Under the pieces are notes generated by a model. That model saw only the letters and a list, made by a program, of their open reading frames with translations. It did not search any database and was not told the DNA's origin. A program made the position numbers and the translations under genes. Positions 1-5,955 of a DNA stretch of 8,204 nucleotides are shown one piece after another. Every line of letters starts with the position of its first letter. The first letter of the stretch is position 1. This DNA comes from Planctomycetales bacterium (GTDB lineage Bacteria; Planctomycetota; Planctomycetia; Isosphaerales; Isosphaeraceae): NCBI GenBank assembly GCA_027435495.1, contig DAHZZC010000572.1, positions 1 to 8,204 of the forward strand, written 5' to 3'.

Positions 1-419
1 AAATAGTTGGGCAGGCCGGCCTCGGCCATTTGTTCGATCGCCGCCGAGGCCCTCGCGACTTCCGGCCCATCCATCTCGCGGATGATCAACTCGAAACGAT
101 TGCCGATCAGGAGCTGTGACGTGTACGGTCGGTCGAGCCGGCCGACCGGCTCCAGCTCAAAACGCGGCGTCTGAATCGAACGATCGGGGCCGTCGGCGAT
201 CGCGAGAAACTGAACGGTCACGGCATGCCGATCCTTTAGACCGGCATAGCTCACCTGTCGGGCCGCGAGGTTCCATCGCCGGCAAATCACCTCAACCGCC
301 TCGATCGTGCCGAGATCGGTCTTGGTCAGGCGGTAGAAAACAAAACGACCCTTCGCGGCGGGGCGAGCAGCCGTAAGTTCCTCGACCCGGAAATCCTCCG
401 GCTGGCACTTCAGTTTCAT
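1..419 (-). CDS. truD: tRNA pseudouridine synthase TruD, N-terminal part (truncated by window edge)
   Basis: This gene reads leftward from an ATG at 419-417 and runs off the left edge after 139 complete codons. TruD converts U13 in the D-arm of certain tRNAs to pseudouridine in the cytoplasm. The translation shows the family hallmarks: an N-terminal PEDFRVEEL (residues 7-15), the catalytic block YAGLKDRHAVTVQ (58-70) in which D63 corresponds to the nucleophilic Asp of TruD, GNRFEL (106-111), and LPNYF at the window edge, the start of the conserved PNYFG-QRFG motif. The spacing of these blocks fits the N-terminal third of a normal TruD (about 350 residues), and no frameshift is visible. No clear Shine-Dalgarno lies before the ATG, but the conserved PEDFRVEE begins six residues in, so the start is credible. 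It is transcribed divergently from the desaturase. The family call is firm; the C-terminal part cannot be seen. Confidence 0.94.
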   Translation of the reverse strand, partial: MKLKCQPEDFRVEELTAARPAAKGRFVFYRLTKTDLGTIEAVEVICRRWNLAARQVSYAGLKDRHAVTVQFLAIADGPDRSIQTPRFELEPVGRLDRPYTSQLLIGNRFELIIREMDGPEVARASAAIEQMAEAGLPNY

Positions 420-892
420 GGGAGACCGTGCGAATCCGAAGGAGCAAACGGCATGGCGGGCCCATTACCCTATTCTAACCTCACCCGCCTCGCAATGGCC
501 AGCCGCTCGGATCCCCTGCCGCGACGCGGCAAATTCTCAATATCCACCGTCCAGATAACAACTTCCGATCGCCCGATCGACGACCCCCGGCCGCGCCGGT
601 CGCCCGCGACCGAAAATCCGAAAGAAAGTCTAGTAGAAAGTCGAGACCAGGACGGGTACAAAATGGCTTCGATCTCATCCCTGGGAGCGCATCCAACGAG
701 GTCGGTCAAGATCCCCCGATCATCAACCGGATAGGAAAAGTGGGAGAGAGCCGGCGATGTCTCCACATCCCGGCGTCCTATAACTCTCAGATGAGATGAG
801 CGGACCAGGTCGGGCCGAACGCCGGTGCAGGGTTGAGCCTGATCGGCCCGGATGGCGACGGTCGCCCTGCCGGTCCGCTCGAACGCACTGCC

Positions 893-901
893 TGATATTC
901 T
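893..901 (+). promoter_or_regulatory. possible extended -10 promoter element for the desaturase
   Basis: TG-A-TATTCT resembles an extended -10 element (TG-N-TATAAT; four of six bases match the hexamer). No good -35 lies 16-18 nt upstream. Transcription would start near 907-910, giving a leader of about 115 nt that contains the inverted repeat at 913-927 and the stem-loop at 952-985. This is a weak motif match and would need a mapped 5' end. Confidence 0.25.
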
Positions 902-912
902 GCTTCCCGCGT

Positions 913-927
913 CTACCAGCCTGGTAG
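913..927. promoter_or_regulatory. 15-nt perfect inverted repeat, operator-like
   Basis: CTACCAG and CTGGTAG are perfect 7-nt inverted arms around a single C at 920. Odd-centred palindromes of this size are typical of sites for dimeric repressors such as TetR- or GntR-type regulators, which commonly control fatty-acid desaturase genes. The site lies about 100 nt upstream of the desaturase ATG and just downstream of the possible -10 at 893-901, where a bound repressor would block initiation. The symmetry is seen directly; the operator role is inference, and no regulator gene lies in the window. Confidence 0.4.
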
Positions 928-951
928 TGGCGGCGCATCGGACCGGCGTGA

Positions 952-985
952 GCCCGGGATTCGCGCCGTCCCCGCGAATCCGGGC
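952..985 (+). promoter_or_regulatory. strong stem-loop in the desaturase leader
   Basis: Positions 952-965 pair with 973-985 to give 13 base pairs, broken only by a bulged G at 956, around a 7-nt loop (966-972). The inner arm ATTCGCG/CGCGAAT includes A-T pairs, so this is not only a by-product of GC runs. It ends 39 nt before the desaturase ATG. No T-tract follows, so it is not an intrinsic terminator. It may shape mRNA stability or translation of the desaturase, or be a protein-binding site in DNA; the sequence does not decide. Confidence 0.45.
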
Positions 986-1024
986 GAACATCGCCCCGGC
1001 AATCTCCTGTTCCAAAGGTTTAAC

Positions 1025-1915
1025 ATGGCGACCTCGACTCTTGCTGAACGGCCACGCCTGCAGTTTTGCTGGCCGCCGGTCCTCTGGATCGGCGCTCTTC
1101 ACGTGCTGGCACTGCTGGCGTTCGTCCCCTCGTTCTTCTCGTGGTCCGGCCTGGCCGTGTGCCTCTTCTTGCACTGGGTCACGGGCGGGATCGGCATCTG
1201 CCTGACGTATCACCGCCTGCTCACTCACCGGAGTTTTGCGCTCCGGCCCCGGTGGCTGGAGTACGTTCTGACGATCATCGGCACGACCGCCTCGGAGGGC
1301 GGTGCCATCGGCTGGGTCGCCGATCATCGCCGTCATCACGCGAACTCCGACGAGGAGAACGATACGCACTCCCCGCTCCGCGGTTTCCTCTGGGCTCACA
1401 TGGCCTGGTGGATGTTCATGAAGGGGGATAACGAGCACAACCCTGAGTATTACAAGCGATGGGCTCCTGACCTGTACAAGGATCCGGTTCATCGATTTCT
1501 GGAAAAGACGCATCTCATCTATCCGCTTCTGCTGTTCGCCGCGCTCTACGCCGTGGGCGGGATGAGCTGGTTGGTCTGGGGCGGTTTTGTCCGGACGGTC
1601 TTCGTGCTGCACTCGACCTGGCTGGTGAACTCGGCGAGCCACATCTGGGGCTATCGTTCGCACGTCACCCGCGACCGCTCGACGAATCTCTGGTGGGTCG
1701 CCCTTCTGACTTACGGCGAGGGCTGGCATAACAACCATCACGCCTACCAGACATCGGCCCGCCATGGCCTGAGATGGTGGGAGGTTGACATGACTTACAT
1801 CACCATTGGCGTGATGAAGGCGATGGGGATTGCGTACAACATCAAGGCGGTTCGGACACGGATGAACCCGGTCCCGGCGATGACCGCTCCGGTAGCCGGC
1901 CCCGGATCGGAGTGA
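1025..1915 (+). CDS. membrane fatty acid (acyl-CoA/acyl-lipid delta-9-type) desaturase
   Basis: This 296-residue integral membrane di-iron desaturase introduces a cis double bond into a saturated acyl chain, using O2 and electrons from a ferredoxin or cytochrome b5-like donor. All three histidine boxes are present: H63-RLLT-H68, H101-RRHH (101, 104, 105) and H235-NNHH (235, 238, 239), plus the family's extra histidine in NSASHIWG (H206). Hydrophobic segments fall at about 17-39, 40-60, 163-178 and 180-200, giving the usual hairpin topology with the boxes on the cytoplasmic face. The length matches compact bacterial stearoyl-CoA-desaturase-like enzymes, which lack a fused cytochrome b5. The ATG has AAAGG six nt upstream. 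No acyl-lipid or redox partner gene lies nearby, so the substrate carrier (CoA, ACP or lipid) and exact regiospecificity are open. The gene appears to be monocistronic: a tRNA gene follows 69 nt downstream. Confidence 0.93.
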   Translation: MATSTLAERPRLQFCWPPVLWIGALHVLALLAFVPSFFSWSGLAVCLFLHWVTGGIGICLTYHRLLTHRSFALRPRWLEYVLTIIGTTASEGGAIGWVADHRRHHANSDEENDTHSPLRGFLWAHMAWWMFMKGDNEHNPEYYKRWAPDLYKDPVHRFLEKTHLIYPLLLFAALYAVGGMSWLVWGGFVRTVFVLHSTWLVNSASHIWGYRSHVTRDRSTNLWWVALLTYGEGWHNNHHAYQTSARHGLRWWEVDMTYITIGVMKAMGIAYNIKAVRTRMNPVPAMTAPVAGPGSE

Positions 1916-1984
1916 GCCGGAAATCGATCCGACTTGCCTTGGACCGGTTCGCAGGCGAAGATGAGAGCGCCTTTGAGAAAGGGA

Positions 1985-2347
1985 GCGGCCCTAGCTCAAC
2001 GGCAGAGCAGGGGACTCATCGAAAGACAAGGTGGCACCGGAGGGTAACCTCCGACTGCGAACCGGGTGAATTGCGGGAAACCTAAACCCCTACGGGGCAT
2101 GGCAATCCGCAGCCGAGCCTGGCCGGGTCTAGGTAGCCAGGAAGGTTCAGAGACTAGCGGGGTGAGTCCCAACGATAATCCCCGCCGCGAGCGCCCGGCC
2201 TCCTCGTCGAGAAGTCTGGTCATCCCCGGGACAGATCCGGGGAATTGAACCGGGCAATCGAACGAGGAGGATGAGATAGTCCAAGCCCCGCGGAAACGCG
2301 GGGGCCCTTGAATCCCTTGGTTGCAGGTTCGAATCCTGCGGGCCGCA
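1985..2347 (+). tRNA. tRNA with anticodon CAU (probably tRNA-Ile2), interrupted by a group I intron
   Basis: The two exons are 1985-2019 (35 nt) and 2311-2347 (37 nt); joined they make a 72-nt cloverleaf. The acceptor stem GCGGCCC (1985-1991) pairs perfectly with GGGCCGC (2340-2346), with discriminator A2347. The D-stem is GCTC/GAGC with a 7-nt loop containing GG. The anticodon stem GGGGA/TCCCT holds the loop CTCATAA. The variable loop is 5 nt. The T-stem GCAGG/CCTGC holds TTCGAAT. CCA is not encoded. The anticodon is CAU. A G1-C72 pair and the absence of three consecutive G-C pairs ending the anticodon stem argue against initiator tRNA. The anticodon arm and CTTGG that follows resemble bacterial tRNA-Ile2, whose C34 becomes lysidine (by TilS) to read AUA; elongator tRNA-Met is the alternative. 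A weak promoter (TTGCCT at 1934, poor -10) may lie upstream. The cloverleaf is certain; Ile versus Met is about 70:30. Confidence 0.93.
2020..2310 (+). ncRNA. group I self-splicing intron in the tRNA anticodon loop
   Basis: This 291-nt ribozyme would splice itself from the pre-tRNA by two transesterifications started by guanosine. It lies directly after the anticodon (5' exon ends CAU, intron ends with G2310). Core elements: P (AATTGCGGGAAACC, 2069-2082), Q (AATCCGCAGCC, 2104-2114), R (GTTCAGAGACTA, 2145-2156) and S (GAGATAGTCC, 2273-2282). Helices traced by eye: P1 2016-2020/2030-2034 with the U-G wobble at the splice site (U2019-G2031); P2 2038-2043/2048-2053, GUAA loop; P3 2062-2068/2192-2198; P4 2071-2076/2107-2112; P5 at 2081-2102 with inner stem CCCC/GGGG; P6 within 2116-2147; P7 2152-2156/2277-2281; extra hairpin 2157-2162/2180-2185; P8 2199-2207/2262-2270; P9.0 2283-2285/2307-2309; P9 2286-2292/2297-2303, GAAA loop. 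It resembles subgroup IC3 introns such as that of Azoarcus tRNA-Ile. No homing endonuclease frame fits inside. Confidence 0.93.
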
Positions 2348-2375
2348 TTCCATCCGCCTTCCTGGAGTCGCGCCG

Positions 2376-3845
2376 GTGCCCCCGGCCGGGGATGATCACC
2401 GGCGCGGGCCCGACATGAATTCCCAATCCGAGCATTCGGCTTCCGGCCTCGAGGATGACCTCCGTCGCGCTGCGCGGCACAACGACCAGGGGGCCAGGTT
2501 GGCCGCCCGCGGGGATCTCGCCGGAGCCATCCTCGAATTCCGTGAGGTGCTTCGACTCGTTCCCGAGAGCCCCCAGGCCAGAACCAACCTCGGGAACGCT
2601 CTGACCCAGGCCGGCATCTATTCCCACAATCCCGCCATGCTGGCAGAGGGAATGGAGCAACAGCGGGTCGCGGTCCGGCTCGCCCCCGACGATCCTCGCA
2701 TCCGACGCAACCTCGGCAATGCGTATGCCCGTGCGTTTTTTCTCGACGAGGCCGTTGAGGAATATCACGCCGCGATCCGGCTCGACCCAGCGAGCCTACC
2801 GGCTCGTGTCGACCTCGGAACGGCGATCGCGGCCCTCGGTCGATATTCCGAGGCGCTCGCGATCCTCGACCACGCGGTCCGGCTCGATCCAATGAACGTC
2901 GAGGCCCGGTTCGCTCGGGGCGGGGTCAAAATGGCGATCGGCGATCCAATCGGGGCCTGGCCCGACCTGGAGGCGCGGTTCGAGCGGCCGGAGGGTCAGG
3001 CTCGTCGGATTTCGGGCATTCCGATCTGGCGAGGTGAGCCCTGTTCTGGCACGCTTGTCATCCACGGTTTGATGGAGGGTATTGGCGACCTGATCCAGGG
3101 TCTCCGCTTCGTCCCCGAGATCCGGAGACGCGTTGGCTCCGTTGTCTTGCTCTGCCACCCGGACCTCGTCCGGCTGGCGGCGCCTCTATCAGGTCTTGAC
3201 CGGATCGTGACCGACGTCACCATGCTACCACCCGTCGAGAAGCAGGTTGCACCGATGAGCCTGCCGGCCATCCTCGGCGTGGGGCCCGAGGCGATGAAGG
3301 GAGACGATCCCTATCTCTCGCCCGAGGCCGCTGTGGTCGATCGCGTTCGCCCGATTCTCGCGACCATGCCCGGCCTCAAGGTGGGCATCGCCTGGCAGGG
3401 GAATCCCTCGCATCCGAACGATCCCTATCGATCGTTCCCGATCACCGCGATGGAACCTCTGGCCGCGGTGCCCGGTGTCGAATGGATGGCCCTTCAGTGG
3501 GGCCAGGCGATCCAGCAGGCCGATTCCGCACCGTTCCCGGTGCATTCCAGGGGCCTAGCCGATCCCGGCGGCGACTGGATGGACACGGCGAATGCGATCG
3601 GCGCACTCGATCTGGTGATTGGGCCCGACTCAGCCCTGATCCATCTGGCTGGAGCGATGGGCAAGCCTGCATGGGTGGCACTTTCCACGCCCGCCGAGTG
3701 GCGATGGGGTGTCTCCGGCGAAACCACACCCTGGTACGAATCTGTTCGGCTCTTTCGACAACCCGAGCCCGGCAACTGGCGGCCGGCCTTCGAGCAAATG
3801 GCCGCCGCGCTTGCCAACCTGCTCCGGCGCGGGTCGCCGGCTTGA
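2376..3845 (+). CDS. TPR protein with C-terminal glycosyltransferase-family-9-like domain
   Basis: The product has 489 residues. The N-terminal half carries tetratricopeptide repeats at about 35-68, 105-138 and 139-172 (for example NLGNAYARAFFLDEAVEEYHAAIRL-DP, ARVDLGTAIAALGRYSEALAIL), a helical protein-binding scaffold. The C-terminal half, from about 224, matches the GT-B-like domain often found behind TPRs in bacteria and related to heptosyltransferases: VGIAWQGNPSH--D--RS (336-353), DTANAIGALDLVIGPDSALIHLAGAMGKPAW (403-433), then EWRWG, TPWY and a final LFRQPEPGNW. There is no signal peptide, so it should act in the cytoplasm, probably transferring a sugar to a glycan or protein; donor and acceptor are not predictable. 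Start choice: GTG at 2376 has GGAG eight nt upstream; ATG at 2415 (giving 476 residues) lacks such a site but precedes the first well-behaved sequence. It begins 28 nt after the tRNA and may share its transcript. Confidence 0.88.
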   Translation: MPPAGDDHRRGPDMNSQSEHSASGLEDDLRRAARHNDQGARLAARGDLAGAILEFREVLRLVPESPQARTNLGNALTQAGIYSHNPAMLAEGMEQQRVAVRLAPDDPRIRRNLGNAYARAFFLDEAVEEYHAAIRLDPASLPARVDLGTAIAALGRYSEALAILDHAVRLDPMNVEARFARGGVKMAIGDPIGAWPDLEARFERPEGQARRISGIPIWRGEPCSGTLVIHGLMEGIGDLIQGLRFVPEIRRRVGSVVLLCHPDLVRLAAPLSGLDRIVTDVTMLPPVEKQVAPMSLPAILGVGPEAMKGDDPYLSPEAAVVDRVRPILATMPGLKVGIAWQGNPSHPNDPYRSFPITAMEPLAAVPGVEWMALQWGQAIQQADSAPFPVHSRGLADPGGDWMDTANAIGALDLVIGPDSALIHLAGAMGKPAWVALSTPAEWRWGVSGETTPWYESVRLFRQPEPGNWRPAFEQMAAALANLLRRGSPA

Positions 3846-3869
3846 ATCGCCGGGGCGAGATGCTACAAT
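3842..3869 (+). promoter_or_regulatory. sigma70-like promoter before the membrane GT-C gene
   Basis: TTGAAT (3842-3847) and TACAAT (3864-3869) are separated by 16 nt and match the -35/-10 consensus at four and five of six positions. In this GC-rich background TACAAT stands out. The -35 overlaps the TGA stop codon (3843-3845) of the TPR-glycosyltransferase gene, so the two downstream membrane-protein genes could be expressed independently of it. The expected transcript start is about 3876, giving a leader near 70 nt. Not experimentally supported. Confidence 0.5.
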
Positions 3870-3944
3870 CACCGCCTTCATAACGACTTATCGATCGCCA
3901 CGCCACCCAGCCGATGGCGGCTCGAACGGGGGACCATCCCACTG

Positions 3945-5852
3945 ATGCCCGATCCCGCCCCCCGCTGGCCGATTTTCCATCGTTTCCAGAAGATCCTGCC
4001 GGTGTTGGTCCTCGCGGCACTGTCGATGGCGCACGGCCTCGCGATCTGGGTTGGGATGGGAGGTTATGCCGGGCTGGTCAATGGATGGCCCCTCTGGCGT
4101 GACGATCATCCGCTTTACTACCACAGCGCCGTCGTCACGCGAACATTCCTCGCCGAGACCGGGACCACGGCCGGCTACGACCCGAGCTTCATGGCCGGAT
4201 ACGCCAAGAGCGTTGTCTTCCCGGCCTCCTCGACGCTCCCCGAGTTAGTTGTGGCCTTCCTCGGCGGGTCGCACCCCGATCGGGCCTACAAGATTTACGT
4301 CCTGCTGAGTGCGGCGGGCTATCCCTGGCTGATCGCCCTGGCGGCCCGGTTGCTCGGCGTTCGCGGATGGGCCTGGGCTTCAGCGGTCGCGATCGCGCTT
4401 GGGTATATCTGGACCGACTGGCCGATCAACTACGTGACCTTCGGCATGCTCCCTTACTTCGTCGGGGTTCCCGTTGCCGTGGTGGCAACTGCCGCCTTCG
4501 CACGATTCCTGGAACGCCCAGGGATCTTCCTGTGGGCCGCCTCGGCTACCTTGATGAGCCTGGCCGTCCTCATCCACCTGACAACCGCGATGGTGATCGC
4601 GCCGGCCGCCCTGGCCGCTTACGTGGTCGCGATTCGATCCTCGCCGAGGCCAGGCTGGCGTCGGCACGCGGCCGTCTGGATGATTCCGGTCATCGTGCTG
4701 GCGACCAACGCCTTCTGGTGGATGCCGGGCCTCTTGCTCGCCTCAACCAAAGGGGACAGCAGCTTCGCCTTCTCGCACTCCGGCGAGAGCCTTTTCGGCC
4801 GGCTCCTCAAAATCGTCTGGGCCGAGGCGCCGATCCAGTCCATCCTGCTGGCAGCAGGGCTGCCCGGGCTCCGGGTGATGCTTCGGCGATCGCCGATCGG
4901 GGGCCTGGCGCTGGCAGGGTTCTGCGGGGCAGGACTCGGATGGGGTTACCTGGCGGCCGTTCTCCAATCGCTGGACTTCCTCCAGCCGGGCCGGCACACC
5001 TTTGCCCTCTACTCGGGCCTTGCGATTGCCAGCGCGGTCGGTCTCTCGGCGGTGGTTCAACGACTCCGGAAGCCGGGGCTTGCCGGATGGGCGGTCGTTG
5101 GGCTCGTCCTGATCGCGGTTCGGGTGATCGGGCCGACGCTCGTCGAATCGGTCCGGCTGCACATCGCCGCGGGCGAGCCGTTTCTCTCCAGCCGGCCCTC
5201 CTCGCGGCTGGTCTGGGTCGTCGAGAACGTCCGAAAGCACGTCCGGCCTGGCGAGCGATTGCTCTATGAGGAGGGCGGCAAGGATATCCCCGAAGCCCCT
5301 GACCCATTTCGTCGAGGACGATTCAGCGGGCTACTACCCGAGCGGACCGGCGTCGAACTGCTCGGCGGGCCTTACCTGCATGCCGCCCTCACGACCAACT
5401 TCACCCAGTTCGGCGAGGGGAAGCTCTTCGAGGCGGCCAATTGGGACCGCGATTTCTTCGTGAAACATGCGCGCCTCTACCGACCATCGGCCATCCTCTG
5501 CTGGAGTCCGCACGCGCGGGCGTTCTGCCGATCGAATCCCGACCTCGTCCACATCGTCGCGGATGACGGCGTCCTGCTCCTCGGCCGCGTCGAGGGATTC
5601 GGCGGCGAGACCATCCGGGGACAGGCGACCGTGAAGGCCGGACCGAACCGGCTGGAAGTGACGGGGATGGTTCCCGATCTTGACGGCTCGATCGTGCTGC
5701 GGTATCACTTCGTCCCGTGTCTGACGACCAGCTCGCCGGTCGCATGCGAGCCGGAACCTCATGACGAGGACCCGGTCCCCTTCATCCGCCTGCGACCGCC
5801 ACCCGGGATACGCGACGTCGAGATCCGGATGTCCCCATCTGCGCGGCCCTGA
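3945..5852 (+). CDS. polytopic membrane protein, GT-C-type glycosyltransferase-like, with C-terminal soluble domain
   Basis: The product has 635 residues. Roughly ten hydrophobic segments lie in the first 400 residues (about 17-38, 98-106, 114-137, 142-156, 165-186, 194-211, 213-230, 243-258, 297-310, 320-340, 355-371, 380-398). The first loop outside the membrane holds W-RDDH-PLYYH (51-60), the acidic pair position typical of GT-C enzymes that use polyprenyl-phosphate sugars, followed by GYDPSFMAGY and then FP. The layout resembles the membrane proteins annotated '6-pyruvoyl-tetrahydropterin synthase-related', which are really GT-C-like. From about 405 to the end lies a soluble, mostly alpha/beta-looking region of some 230 residues that I do not recognise, probably facing the periplasm. 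The ATG at 3945 is preceded by GGGGGACC at poor spacing, but no in-frame alternative fits better. It reads on into a second membrane glycosyltransferase after 103 nt. A sugar-transfer role is inferred; the donor is unknown. Confidence 0.72.
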   Translation: MPDPAPRWPIFHRFQKILPVLVLAALSMAHGLAIWVGMGGYAGLVNGWPLWRDDHPLYYHSAVVTRTFLAETGTTAGYDPSFMAGYAKSVVFPASSTLPELVVAFLGGSHPDRAYKIYVLLSAAGYPWLIALAARLLGVRGWAWASAVAIALGYIWTDWPINYVTFGMLPYFVGVPVAVVATAAFARFLERPGIFLWAASATLMSLAVLIHLTTAMVIAPAALAAYVVAIRSSPRPGWRRHAAVWMIPVIVLATNAFWWMPGLLLASTKGDSSFAFSHSGESLFGRLLKIVWAEAPIQSILLAAGLPGLRVMLRRSPIGGLALAGFCGAGLGWGYLAAVLQSLDFLQPGRHTFALYSGLAIASAVGLSAVVQRLRKPGLAGWAVVGLVLIAVRVIGPTLVESVRLHIAAGEPFLSSRPSSRLVWVVENVRKHVRPGERLLYEEGGKDIPEAPDPFRRGRFSGLLPERTGVELLGGPYLHAALTTNFTQFGEGKLFEAANWDRDFFVKHARLYRPSAILCWSPHARAFCRSNPDLVHIVADDGVLLLGRVEGFGGETIRGQATVKAGPNRLEVTGMVPDLDGSIVLRYHFVPCLTTSSPVACEPEPHDEDPVPFIRLRPPPGIRDVEIRMSPSARP

Positions 5853-5917
5853 ACCGGGGTCGGCGGGTCGGTCAGGGAATCGATCGGCGTCGACCGTACG
5901 GACATCGCCACGCGAAC

Positions 5918-5937
5918 CGGCCGCCACGCGGCGGCCG
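5918..5937 (+). promoter_or_regulatory. GC-only hairpin just upstream of the GT87 ribosome binding site
   Basis: CGGCCGCC (5918-5925) pairs perfectly with GGCGGCCG (5930-5937) across a 4-nt loop ACGC. It sits between the stop of the upstream membrane gene and the ribosome binding site at 5941-5949, ending only three nt before the latter. No T-tract follows, so an intrinsic terminator is unlikely. It could slow decay of the upstream or downstream part of a shared transcript, or affect ribosome access. Eight straight G-C pairs can also arise by chance in such DNA. Confidence 0.4.
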
Positions 5938-5940
5938 ACA

Positions 5941-5949
5941 GGGAAGGGG
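5941..5949 (+). promoter_or_regulatory. ribosome binding site that sets the GTG start at 5956
   Basis: GGGAAGGGG is purine-rich, contains AAGG, and lies six nt before the GTG at 5956. The upstream in-frame ATG at 5761 would overlap the preceding gene by 92 nt, add an Arg/Pro/Ser-rich tail unlike any glycosyltransferase, and has no such site. This supports 5956 as the real start. Confidence 0.65.
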
Positions 5950-5955
5950 TCTACC

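Larger units (their letters stand above)
420..1024. other. 605-nt divergent intergenic region between truD and desaturase
   Basis: No convincing gene lies here. Open frames exist on both strands (for example 453-734 plus and 481-696 minus), but their translations are rich in Arg, Pro and Ser, show no recognisable domain and overlap each other, as expected of non-coding high-GC DNA. The part around 525-800 is visibly richer in A/T than the flanking genes, which fits a regulatory region. Contents noted separately are an extended -10-like element (893-901), a perfect inverted repeat (913-927) and a long stem-loop (952-985), all near the desaturase. A minor direct repeat of GAAAGTC, 12 nt apart, occurs around 624-642. 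I see no RNA gene or terminator. Confidence 0.6.

Noticed and set aside
453..734. 93-codon plus-strand frame in the intergenic region
   Set aside because: The composition is low-complexity (Ser, Arg, Pro), there is no ribosome binding site, no domain, and it overlaps the likely truD promoter region.
470..1765. Long 431-codon open frame on the minus strand
   Set aside because: It is antisense to most of the desaturase, which has all three histidine boxes; the translation is Arg/Pro/Asp-rich and has no recognisable domain. It is a high-GC shadow.
2193..2255. GCCCGG (2193-2198) pairing with CCGGGC (2250-2255), which would cross P8 and make a pseudoknot
   Set aside because: The same strand pairs over seven bases with 2062-2068, the expected place for P3 next to P4; that reading gives a standard group I core.
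2323..2347. tRNA 3' end as an integration (att) site
   Set aside because: I found no second copy of the tRNA 3' end in the window and no integrase or phage gene nearby.
2147..2768. Minus-strand open frames across the tRNA, with translations containing DSNLQPRDS and RPAGFEPAT
   Set aside because: These peptides are the well-known artefact of translating the antisense of a tRNA T-arm and 3' end; the tRNA and intron explain the sequence.
5761..5955. Upstream ATG extension of the GT87 protein
   Set aside because: It would overlap the preceding gene by 92 nt and add an Arg/Ser/Pro-rich tail; the GTG at 5956 has a clear ribosome binding site.
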